A stretch of 32,066 bases of DNA from Cellulosilyticum sp. (GTDB lineage: Bacteria; Bacillota; Clostridia; Lachnospirales; Cellulosilyticaceae): NCBI GenBank assembly GCA_017421915.1, contig JAFOHG010000027.1:1-32066 (forward strand), written 5' to 3'. Positions 1 to 7,723 of the stretch are shown here, piece after piece; positions within the stretch are counted from its first letter, which is position 1, and each line of letters opens with the position of its first letter. A program made the translations under genes and the position numbers. Under the pieces are notes generated by a model. It saw only the letters and a list, made by a program, of their open reading frames with translations, was not told where the DNA came from and ran no database searches.

Positions 1-171
1 CGTAATAAGGCAAGTCGTGAAGATCCAGAAGCAGAGTTTGACTGGCCATTTGTAACAGCATCTTCAGTAGAATCTTCTATCGCTTATGGTAAGTTACTAG
101 TTAAAGTATTAGATAAGATTGCAGCAGGAGAAGATGTGAAGAATAAAAAAATCTATTTTAACCATGATTAA
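1..171 (+). CDS. C-terminal fragment of an unrecognised protein
   Basis: An open frame runs from the first base of the window to a TAA at 169-171 and gives 56 residues ending in KIYFNHD. It has no start codon because the gene begins outside the window. Codon use looks like the neighbours, and a strong terminator follows at 258-298, so it is very probably the real 3' end of a gene. The tail contains a helix-like stretch (VESSIAYGKLLVKVLDKI) that would fit the last helix of an alpha/beta enzyme, but I do not recognise the family and assign no function. Confidence 0.75.
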   Translation, partial: RNKASREDPEAEFDWPFVTASSVESSIAYGKLLVKVLDKIAAGEDVKNKKIYFNHD

Positions 172-257
172 TCCTTAGCTTAAGTACAGTCATTTATCAT
201 TTATTTGAATCATAGAAGTATAAGGTAAAACATCCCAATTATGTAATATTAATTAGG

Positions 258-298
258 AATGAGAGTTGGGAAAATGCGTTTCTCAGCTCTCATTTTTT
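258..298 (+). terminator. Intrinsic terminator after the first gene
   Basis: A 15-bp stem with two G-U pairs (AATGAGAGTTGGGAA at 258-272 with its partner at 280-294) closes a 7-nt loop and runs into six T residues. It sits 87 nt after the stop codon of the partial gene and about 75 nt before the next start, so it separates the upstream gene from the cluster that follows. Confidence 0.85.
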
Positions 299-331
299 GT
301 AGTATAAGAAGTTTACTTTTTTAAGGAAAAC

Positions 332-351
332 CAATCTATTTAAATAGATTG
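332..351. promoter_or_regulatory. 20-bp perfect palindrome, candidate operator
   Basis: CAATCTATTTAAATAGATTG is identical to its own reverse complement over 20 bp. It lies between the terminator at 258-298 and the SD sequence of the next gene (AAGGAGG, 356-362), where a repressor could block transcription or translation start. A weak -35-like TTTACT lies at 312-317, and the palindrome would overlap any -10 element paired with it. I infer a dimeric-regulator site; the protein that binds is not identifiable. Confidence 0.5.
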
Positions 352-369
352 TATGAAGGAGGAGCCACT

Positions 370-609
370 ATGCCATGCATTACAATTCAAAGCTTAGAGT
401 TATCAGAAAGTCAAAAAAAAAGGCTAGCTGAAAAGTATATTGCATTATTTTCAGAAGAAACAGGCGTACCAGAAGATAGAATTTATCTGTTTTTTGATGG
501 TTATCAATTGGATGAAGCAGCCACAGGAGGGAAATTATTTTCTAATAGAAAAATAGGACCTATTCGTGGAAAATTTAATGAAGAGGAGTGGAATAATAAT
601 GGACGTTAA
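370..609 (+). CDS. Tautomerase-superfamily (4-OT/MIF-like) small protein
   Basis: This 79-residue protein begins Met-Pro-Cys-Ile-Thr. Removal of Met would expose the N-terminal proline that is the catalytic base in the 4-oxalocrotonate tautomerase superfamily. The beta-strand start, the amphipathic helix (residues 13-31) and the GVPEDRIYLFF segment fit one beta-alpha-beta unit of this fold. ATG at 370 is chosen over the upstream in-frame TTG because it puts Pro at position 2 and lies 7 nt after AAGGAGG. It is longer than classical 62-residue 4-OT enzymes, and the substrate is unknown. It overlaps the following ThDP enzyme gene by 11 nt, so the two are probably co-translated and may act on the same keto/enol-type metabolite. 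Confidence 0.7.
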   Translation: MPCITIQSLELSESQKKRLAEKYIALFSEETGVPEDRIYLFFDGYQLDEAATGGKLFSNRKIGPIRGKFNEEEWNNNGR

Positions 610-2260
610 TCAAGCCATTGTCAAGATACTAGAAGATACCAATAGGGTTCATCATGTATTTGGAAGTACTGGGCAGGTTAATGCTTCTATGTTACTGGCT
701 TTAAGAGATTCCAAGAAAATAGAAACCGTTATTGTAAGAAATGAGCAAGCAGCTTCTTTTATGGCTTGTGGTTATACCATTTTTAACCCAGAAAATTTAG
801 GTGTTTGTTTTGCAACGGGTGGACCAGGAGCTTTTAACTTATTTTCTGGGCTGGCAGTTGCTTATTATGATTCGTTACCTGTACTGGCTATCTCTGGATA
901 TGCTTCAGCCAATCAAAGAGGAAAAGGATGTTTAAATGAGTCAACAGGATTAAATCGTACGCCTGATTCACATAAGATGTTTTCTGCAACAACTAAGAAA
1001 TCCTATATTGTAGAAGATGCTTCTCAGATTTGTGACATTATGGAAGATGCTTTAAATACAGCTTTTGAAGGGCGCCCAGGGCCTGTTCATATTCATGTGC
1101 CAAAGAATATTACCATTGCCGAGGTACCTAATTTTAGACCTGTACAAATTAAAGTCAAACCTTATGCACCTAAACCACAGTGTGCCAAAGCTTTTGCTAA
1201 TAGAATCCTTTCAGCTTTGAAGCAAAAAGAAAACATCATGCTGCTTATAGGCTATGGTTGTATTAGAAGTGGGGCTCAAGATGAAATTCTAAAACTAATT
1301 GATACATTTCATATTCCTTTTGCTTCAACAATGGATGCTAAAGGTTATATTTCAGAAACGCATCCTTTATCGTTAGGCATCTTTGGTACAACTGGAGATC
1401 CACGGGCGATGGCATATTTTGAAACAGCTGATGTGGTATTAGCACTAGGCAATTCCTTTGCTGAAAATGCCACTTTATTATTTAAACCTGATTTATATGA
1501 TGGTAAAACATTAATGCATATGAATATCGATAAAAATGAAATCAATAAAGTCTATCCTGCCGATTATGCAATGATTTCAGATATTAAATTAGGCCTGAAA
1601 GCTATTTGGGAAGTATTGAATCAAAAAGATGCTTTACCACAGGCTCAAAAGGTAGAAATCAGTCATCATAAGTGGTTTGATTTACCGAATAAACCAGGTA
1701 GCGGAAAAATGCATCCTGCTGATGTCGCAAGGGTTTTATCTGAAGTGGCACCTGAAAATGCCATTATTATGGGGGATGCAGGTTCACATATGTTATGGCT
1801 TTCAGAATATATGAAACTTGATCAAAATAGACGGTATCAAAATCCAGGTAGCTTTGGGCCTATGGCAAGTCATACAAATGGCAGTCTAGGCGTTAAATGT
1901 GCTAATCCAGATAAAGTCGTTATTTCTGGTTCCGGAGATGGCTGTTATCTTATGGCAGGCTTTGAGCTGTTAACCGCTGTTCAAAATAATATACCTGTTA
2001 TTTGGGTCATATTTAATAATGGTGAATTTAATGTCATTAAGCGATTTTTACTCAATATGTTTAATGAGCATGCTTATATGCAATTTATGAATCCAGACTA
2101 TGTGGCTTATGCTAAGAGTTGTGGAGCAGAAGGTTTCCGTGTAGATAAGATTGAGGATTTAAAGCCAGTTTTAAAGAAAGCCATTGCCCTTAATAAACCA
2201 GTTGTTATTGATGCCGTTATAGACGCAGAAGTCTATGCTAATATGAATCAATCTATGTAG
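599..2260 (+). CDS. Thiamine-diphosphate-dependent decarboxylase/synthase (acetolactate synthase-like)
   Basis: This 553-residue protein has the full three-domain architecture of the ThDP enzyme family that includes acetolactate synthase and benzoylformate decarboxylase. The N-terminal PYR domain carries the activating glutamate (E49 in VRNEQAASFMACGY) and a GGPGAFN segment. A central domain follows, and then a C-terminal PP domain with the ThDP/Mg motif GSGDGCYLMAGFELL (GDG near residue 446, ending at the NN near 472). ATG at 599 has a GAGGAG SD; an in-frame ATG at 566 lies inside the tautomerase gene and is less likely. The family acts on 2-keto acids, but the substrate cannot be read from the sequence. 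No small regulatory subunit or ilv/leu gene is adjacent, which argues against a housekeeping acetolactate synthase. The next gene follows after 45 nt. Confidence 0.88.
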   Translation: MDVNQAIVKILEDTNRVHHVFGSTGQVNASMLLALRDSKKIETVIVRNEQAASFMACGYTIFNPENLGVCFATGGPGAFNLFSGLAVAYYDSLPVLAISGYASANQRGKGCLNESTGLNRTPDSHKMFSATTKKSYIVEDASQICDIMEDALNTAFEGRPGPVHIHVPKNITIAEVPNFRPVQIKVKPYAPKPQCAKAFANRILSALKQKENIMLLIGYGCIRSGAQDEILKLIDTFHIPFASTMDAKGYISETHPLSLGIFGTTGDPRAMAYFETADVVLALGNSFAENATLLFKPDLYDGKTLMHMNIDKNEINKVYPADYAMISDIKLGLKAIWEVLNQKDALPQAQKVEISHHKWFDLPNKPGSGKMHPADVARVLSEVAPENAIIMGDAGSHMLWLSEYMKLDQNRRYQNPGSFGPMASHTNGSLGVKCANPDKVVISGSGDGCYLMAGFELLTAVQNNIPVIWVIFNNGEFNVIKRFLLNMFNEHAYMQFMNPDYVAYAKSCGAEGFRVDKIEDLKPVLKKAIALNKPVVIDAVIDAEVYANMNQSM

Positions 2261-2305
2261 TGTAATCAGAAGGAGGCCTATGCCTAATGGATGAGGAGGA
2301 ACATC

Positions 2306-4135
2306 ATGCGATTATTTGATAGTTTTAAGGCCTATGATAAAATTCCATTTCATAAATTAAGTGAGGATGGAAAAGTACTATCAGAAAATGCTACTTGGGC
2401 AAGTGGGGCTAGAGTGATTTATGATGAAAATACGGGGTTAATATGGGAGATTAAATCACCTGAACCTAGTGATATCAATTATTGTAAAGCGCAATATAAT
2501 TTTGAAGATGCTTTACAAGTTTATATAAAAAAGCTCAATGCAAATCACTATGCTGGCCATGAGGATTGGCGTATGCCTAATAAAGATGAACTGCGTTCCA
2601 TTATGGATTATCAAAGAGCAGAATGTGCATTAGATCCTAATATTTTTGAAAATTGTCCTATAGGGGATTACTGGACCAAAAATGTTTATAAACTTCAGCC
2701 TTATTTTGGGTGGGTAATCTTTACTGGATTTGGAAGTGGTATTGCAAAAAGTATGGAAAGCAAAAGATATGTCATGGCAGTTTGTGGAGGTCATGATAGA
2801 CGTTTTGGTGAAAATGATGATACACGTTTTATAGACCATCATGATGGGACTGTAACGGATAGCGCAACAGGTCTAATGTGGCAAAAAGGTGAAAATAGGC
2901 GTATGGCACCAGAAGAGGCTGAAATAGTATGTGCCAAAATGAATCTAGCGGGTTACAGTGATTGGCGACTTCCAAATATTAAAGAACTTAATACAATCTT
3001 AAATTTGGATGAAAATTCTCCTAACTGGTTTTTTGAAAAGGTATTTACAGAATGTAGCAAGGAGGGTATGCTTCATTATTCATCTAGTACAGTATTTAAA
3101 AATCATTATGCATGGGTCACTAATTTTACATATGGCTATGATGGCTATTATGGCGGAAGGAAAGCACCTTTACTTTTTAGAGCAGTGCGCTATGCAGATG
3201 GAAATAAAGTAAATGAAGTAAATAAAGAAAGCACTCACTTTATCATTACCCATACAGGACAAACAGAAGCCCATGATTTAAAGGGAAGGCTTGTTGAGCA
3301 AAATAGAATAGAAGGCTTGGATGCTAATAGAATAACGCTTCCTATGTCTTTTAATGTATTAAATAATGGAAACATTGTGCAAGATTGTCACACAGGGCTG
3401 ATGTGGGATAATGAGCATCATGATATCTTACTTTCTTTTAAAGATGCTTTTGAATTTGTAAAAGACCTTAATGATAGGCATTATGGTGGTTATTGTGATT
3501 GGCGTTTGCCAAGTAGAGAAGAATTAAGAAGCATTGTTTCTTATAGTGGTCATATTCCTGCAATAGAGGAAGGAGCTTTTTCCAATGTAAAAGCAGAGCT
3601 TTATTGGACAGCAGAAAGTCATAAACTAGATCATCATCTAGCTTGGGGGGTTTATTTTGGGTACGGCTGCTGCATAGGCTATCCCAAACAGACACTTGCT
3701 TATGTGAAAGCTGTTCGTGGTAAAAAAGCTCCATTTAGTATGCCTTCAAAAGAGCGATTTACCATTCATTCAGATGGAACCGTAACAGATAGGGTAACAC
3801 ATTTAATGTGGATGCAAGAAGAAACACCTTTACTTTCCTTAAAGGATGCTCTTATATACTGCAAAGATTTAAAACTTGGGGGATATGAAGATTGGGTACT
3901 GCCTAATATGAAGGAATTAGGTACACTAATTAATCTAACAGAGGGAGAAGAATGGTATTTTAAAGAAATCTTCCCTGATACCAATACGAAGCCTCAAGGT
4001 TTTTATATGTCTTCTACAACATTTGATAGTACATTTGGTTGGGGATGCAATTTCCAATTTGGATTCGACGGTTACTATGCTGATCGTATGAATGGCAAAT
4101 ATCCATTTAGGCCAGTAAGGATGGTGGATAGGTAA
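2306..4135 (+). CDS. Protein with four tandem DUF1566 (Lcl C-terminal) domains
   Basis: This 609-residue protein has no signal peptide and is made almost entirely of DUF1566 (PF07603) domains. Four copies of the hallmark W(R/V)xPNxxEL are visible: DWRMPNKDELRSI, DWRLPNIKELNTI, DWRLPSREELRSI and DWVLPNMKELGTL. Each is preceded by a TGLxW-type start and followed by a W/FGYxxxY and FRxVR-type end. Domains 1 and 3 resemble each other, as do 2 and 4. The fold is related to the C-type-lectin-like fold of SUMF1 and DGR variable proteins, which suggests ligand binding; no enzyme activity can be assigned. ATG 2306 is preferred to the in-frame ATG 2291 because GAGGAGG (2294-2300) is then correctly spaced. 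The exporter gene begins one base after the stop. Confidence 0.85.
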   Translation: MRLFDSFKAYDKIPFHKLSEDGKVLSENATWASGARVIYDENTGLIWEIKSPEPSDINYCKAQYNFEDALQVYIKKLNANHYAGHEDWRMPNKDELRSIMDYQRAECALDPNIFENCPIGDYWTKNVYKLQPYFGWVIFTGFGSGIAKSMESKRYVMAVCGGHDRRFGENDDTRFIDHHDGTVTDSATGLMWQKGENRRMAPEEAEIVCAKMNLAGYSDWRLPNIKELNTILNLDENSPNWFFEKVFTECSKEGMLHYSSSTVFKNHYAWVTNFTYGYDGYYGGRKAPLLFRAVRYADGNKVNEVNKESTHFIITHTGQTEAHDLKGRLVEQNRIEGLDANRITLPMSFNVLNNGNIVQDCHTGLMWDNEHHDILLSFKDAFEFVKDLNDRHYGGYCDWRLPSREELRSIVSYSGHIPAIEEGAFSNVKAELYWTAESHKLDHHLAWGVYFGYGCCIGYPKQTLAYVKAVRGKKAPFSMPSKERFTIHSDGTVTDRVTHLMWMQEETPLLSLKDALIYCKDLKLGGYEDWVLPNMKELGTLINLTEGEEWYFKEIFPDTNTKPQGFYMSSTTFDSTFGWGCNFQFGFDGYYADRMNGKYPFRPVRMVDR

Positions 4136-4136
4136 G

Positions 4137-5873
4137 ATGATACGACTATTTAAACACTATTTACTTCCTTATAAAAGAAAAATGATTTTTTTATTCGTTG
4201 CATTATTTTGTGCTTCATTATGTAATCTGACTTTACCTGTAATCAGTAAGGTGATTATTAATAAGGGAATAGCCAATCAGAATATGCAGCTTGTGATGTA
4301 TTTAGGAGTTGCCATGATCAGTCTGCTCATTTTAGCATGGGGCATTATGATTCTAGTCAATAAACTTTCAGCGGAGATTGCTTTAGGATTTTCTAAAGAT
4401 TTAAGGCATGCACTTTTTAAGCACATAGGGACTTTATCGCCAGCAGAACTAGATGCTTTTGGTACCTCCACTCTTATTAGTAGACAAATTAATGATATTA
4501 ATCAAGTTCAAATGGTACTCGTTCAGCTTTTAAATGTTTTTTTATCGGCACCACTTATGTGTATTGGCGGTGTCATTATGGCCTATATAACTGCACCAAG
4601 GTTATCTTGGATTTTACTGCTTATTTTACCAATTGTTCTACTCGTTATGATAGCTGTATTAATACAAGTTAATCCTTTATATAGACAAAATCAGAAAAAG
4701 CTAGACCATGTTAATAGAATCCTTAGAGAAATACTTACTGGCATACGTGTCATTCGTGCTTTTAATAATGAAGAAATAGAAGAGCAAAGGGTAACTAAAG
4801 CATCTAAGGATTTAATGTATATCGCAACAAAAGCAAATAAAATTACGATTTCTCTTATGCCCATTATTACTTTATTTATTAATGGAGCCAATATACTCAT
4901 TGTGTGGTTTGGCGGTCATTATATGACAGAAGGTTTAGCTACTTATGGCGATATTCAAACATTTATCCAATATGCTGCCATGATTATGACAGCTTTTGCC
5001 ATGACTTCTTTATTGATGGTTGCACTTCCTAGAGCAGCAACAAGTGCTAAAAGAATTAATGAAGTTTTTGATAAGGAGTCAACGATTAAAGATCCAGTAC
5101 TAGAAGCGGTTATATCAGCAGATAGAAAGCCTTCTATTGAATTTAAGCATGTTTATTTTAAATATCCTGGTTCAGAAGAAAATGTGCTAACAGATATTAG
5201 CTTTAAGGTAAAAGCAGGTGAAACACTTGCTATTATTGGAGGTACAGGTTCTGGAAAAACCACGCTTCTTAACTTAATAGCTCGATATTATGATGCTTCT
5301 GTTGGAAAAATACTCATTAATGAGTGTGAGATTCATCAATTAAAACAAAACACTTTAAGGAGACTGATGGGGATTGTACCTCAAAAAGCCTTTCTTTTTG
5401 GTGGAAGTATTTATGATAATGTATGTTATGGAAAAAAAGGAGCTTCTAAAAAAGAAGTACTTCATGCACTTGATATTGCTCAAGCCATAGAATTTATTTC
5501 CCAGAAAGAAGAGGGGATCTACTCTCATATTACGCCATCAGGAGCCAATGTGTCTGGAGGTCAAAGGCAAAGGATAGCTATTGCAAGGGCAATTGTAAAG
5601 AAACCACAGATTTATTTATTTGATGATAGTTTTTCAGCACTAGATTTTAAGACAGATGCTGCTTTAAGAAGTGCACTAGAAGAAGAAACAAAAGAGGCTG
5701 TAACAGTTATTGTTGCCCAAAGAGTAGGTACCATTATGAATGCAGATCAAATTATTGTTTTAGATCATGGTCAAATGATGGGTAAAGGAAAGCATAAAGA
5801 GCTTTTAAAAACTTGCCCAACATACCGCGAAATTGCCTATTCACAATTGCCTGAAAGCGAGGTGAACCAATAA
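4137..5873 (+). CDS. ABC exporter half-transporter, degenerate-site subunit
   Basis: This 578-residue protein has an N-terminal six-helix exporter membrane domain (about 1-310) and a C-terminal nucleotide-binding domain. Walker A is GGTGSGKTT (368-376) and the signature is VSGGQRQRIAIARA (472-485). In Walker B, LFDDS, the position normally held by the catalytic Glu is Asp497, and the switch histidine is Gln528 (VAQRVG). These two changes mark the non-hydrolytic half of heterodimeric type IV exporters such as TM287/288 or BmrCD. The gene lies immediately before the canonical partner with zero intergenic bases, so the two almost certainly form one transporter. The cargo is unknown; the neighbours suggest a product of the cluster, but a multidrug role is equally possible. 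Confidence 0.93.
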   Translation: MIRLFKHYLLPYKRKMIFLFVALFCASLCNLTLPVISKVIINKGIANQNMQLVMYLGVAMISLLILAWGIMILVNKLSAEIALGFSKDLRHALFKHIGTLSPAELDAFGTSTLISRQINDINQVQMVLVQLLNVFLSAPLMCIGGVIMAYITAPRLSWILLLILPIVLLVMIAVLIQVNPLYRQNQKKLDHVNRILREILTGIRVIRAFNNEEIEEQRVTKASKDLMYIATKANKITISLMPIITLFINGANILIVWFGGHYMTEGLATYGDIQTFIQYAAMIMTAFAMTSLLMVALPRAATSAKRINEVFDKESTIKDPVLEAVISADRKPSIEFKHVYFKYPGSEENVLTDISFKVKAGETLAIIGGTGSGKTTLLNLIARYYDASVGKILINECEIHQLKQNTLRRLMGIVPQKAFLFGGSIYDNVCYGKKGASKKEVLHALDIAQAIEFISQKEEGIYSHITPSGANVSGGQRQRIAIARAIVKKPQIYLFDDSFSALDFKTDAALRSALEEETKEAVTVIVAQRVGTIMNADQIIVLDHGQMMGKGKHKELLKTCPTYREIAYSQLPESEVNQ

Positions 5874-7685
5874 ATGAATCGAAAAAAAGCCTCATCCAAA
5901 TTGAAGATTTCATCTAAAACAAAGCAAAAGCCTAAACATTTTAAGCAAACCATTAAGCGCCTATTAAACTATCTGGGAAAATATAAGCTAGGGCTAATAG
6001 GCGCTATGATGGCAGCTATAGCAGCAACCCTTTGTAATCTAGCTGCGCCTTATATTTTATCTAGAGTACTAGATACCATTCAAAATAGGATGATGAACCA
6101 AACCGAAATTCCATTTACACGTGTAGGCTATATATTAGGGATACTTACTGTATTATATATTGCTCATGTTTTATTTTCTCTTATTCAAGGGAATGTCATG
6201 ACACACCTTACACAAAAAACCATGTTTCAACTTAGAAAAGATATAGCGACTAAAATGATGAAGTTACCACTTGGTTATTTTGATACGCATTCAAAAGGCG
6301 ATATTTTAAGTCGAACAACAAACGATGTGGATACAATAGGTACTTCTTTGCAACAGGTAGCTACCCAGCTTATTGCTTATATGATAACGATTATAGGTAG
6401 TATTGTATTGATGTTTAGCATTAGTATACCACTTACGTTATTGTGTTTATTAACCATTCCATTAAGTATGGTGAGCACTAAAGTGATTTTAAAGAAATCC
6501 CAAACCTATATAAGAAAACAAATGAAGCATTTAGGAGACCTTAATGGGATGGTTGAAGAAACTTTTTCAGGAATCAATGTGATTAAAGCCTTTTGTTATG
6601 AAGAGGAGGCACTTAATCAATTTGATAAAGTGAATGAACAGTTTTATTTAACAGCTAAAGAGGGTCAGTTTAGAGCAAGTACAATGAATCCAACTTCCAC
6701 AGCATTTACCAATCTTGCTTATACCTTTATTTGTGTGATTGGTGCTTATCAAGTCATCACAGGCACACTTTCATTGGGAGGCATTATAGCACTGGTTCAA
6801 TATCAAAAGCAATATGCATCACCACTGGGGCAATTAACTAACTTAATGAATGCGCTACAAACAGCAGTAGCAGCAGCAGAACGTGTCTTTGAGTTTTTAG
6901 ATGAAGTAGAAGAAGAGGTGGTTTTAACAAAAGAAACATTACCTAATCAGGTTCAAGGTGAGGTTGAATTTAAACACCTTCAATTTGGTTATACCCCAGA
7001 TAAAATGTTGATGAAGGATATAAATGTAAAGGTGAAGGCAGGTCAGAAAGTGGCAATTGTTGGGCCTACAGGTGCAGGAAAAACAACGCTTATTAATCTT
7101 TTACTTCGTTTTTATGAAACAAATGGAGGGCAAATTACTATAGATGGCGTAGATATTAAAGCATTATCTAGAGCAGATGTGCGTAAAAATTTTAGCATGG
7201 TTTTACAGGACACCTGGCTTTTTAATGGAACGATTGCTGAGAATTTACGTTATGGAAATAAAGATTTATCAGCAGATACGTTACAGGAAATTGGTAAAGA
7301 AGCCCAAATTGATTTCTTGATTTCCACTATGCCAGAAGGTTATGACACCATCATTAATGAAGAAGGAAGTAATATAAGTCAAGGGCAAAAACAACTGCTA
7401 ACCATTGCACGTGCCATGGCAGCCAAGTCACCTATACTCATATTAGATGAAGCCACAAGTAGTGTAGATACAAGAACAGAAAGTTTAATCCAAACAGCTA
7501 TGAATCGATTAATGAAAGGAAAAACCAGCTTTATCATTGCACATCGTCTTTCTACTATCAAAGATGCAGACCAAATTTTAGTTATGAAGAGCGGAAATAT
7601 TGTGGAGCAAGGCACACACGACACCTTACTCCAAGAAAATGGTCTATATGCCAAGCTGTATAATAGTCAATTTGAAAAAGTATAG
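5874..7685 (+). CDS. ABC exporter half-transporter, catalytically complete subunit
   Basis: This 603-residue protein has a basic, cytoplasmic N-terminal stretch (about 35 residues), six membrane segments and a nucleotide-binding domain. Walker A is GPTGAGKTT (397-405), and Walker B LILDEATSS contains the catalytic Glu526. The H-loop His557 is intact (IIAHRLST). The signature reads ISQGQ (501-505) instead of SGGQ, as in TM288/BmrD-type partners, so it is the companion of the preceding degenerate subunit. The start ATG directly follows the TAA of the upstream gene, which implies translational coupling. The assembled heterodimer would sit in the cytoplasmic membrane and export an unknown substrate. 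Confidence 0.94.
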   Translation: MNRKKASSKLKISSKTKQKPKHFKQTIKRLLNYLGKYKLGLIGAMMAAIAATLCNLAAPYILSRVLDTIQNRMMNQTEIPFTRVGYILGILTVLYIAHVLFSLIQGNVMTHLTQKTMFQLRKDIATKMMKLPLGYFDTHSKGDILSRTTNDVDTIGTSLQQVATQLIAYMITIIGSIVLMFSISIPLTLLCLLTIPLSMVSTKVILKKSQTYIRKQMKHLGDLNGMVEETFSGINVIKAFCYEEEALNQFDKVNEQFYLTAKEGQFRASTMNPTSTAFTNLAYTFICVIGAYQVITGTLSLGGIIALVQYQKQYASPLGQLTNLMNALQTAVAAAERVFEFLDEVEEEVVLTKETLPNQVQGEVEFKHLQFGYTPDKMLMKDINVKVKAGQKVAIVGPTGAGKTTLINLLLRFYETNGGQITIDGVDIKALSRADVRKNFSMVLQDTWLFNGTIAENLRYGNKDLSADTLQEIGKEAQIDFLISTMPEGYDTIINEEGSNISQGQKQLLTIARAMAAKSPILILDEATSSVDTRTESLIQTAMNRLMKGKTSFIIAHRLSTIKDADQILVMKSGNIVEQGTHDTLLQENGLYAKLYNSQFEKV

Positions 7686-7723
7686 AAATGAATAAAGAGA
7701 TGTAGAAATGGGGGTATTAAAAA

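Noticed and set aside
349..369. Upstream TTG start for the tautomerase-like gene
   Set aside because: It would place translation start on the SD itself and bury the catalytic Pro; ATG 370 fits both the SD spacing and the Pro-1 chemistry.
172..369. T-box or other riboswitch leader before the cluster
   Set aside because: The space between the stop at 171 and the terminator at 258 is too short and lacks a T-box motif or other recognisable aptamer; the hairpin is best read as the upstream gene's terminator.
599..2260. Housekeeping acetolactate synthase (ilvB)
   Set aside because: The fold matches, but no ilvN-type small subunit or branched-chain genes are adjacent, and the neighbours suggest another keto-acid substrate; no gene symbol is given.
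2291..2305. In-frame ATG at 2291 as the start of the DUF1566 protein
   Set aside because: That ATG overlaps the GAGGAGG that serves ATG 2306, and the extra residues Met-Arg-Arg-Asn-Ile are encoded by the SD itself.
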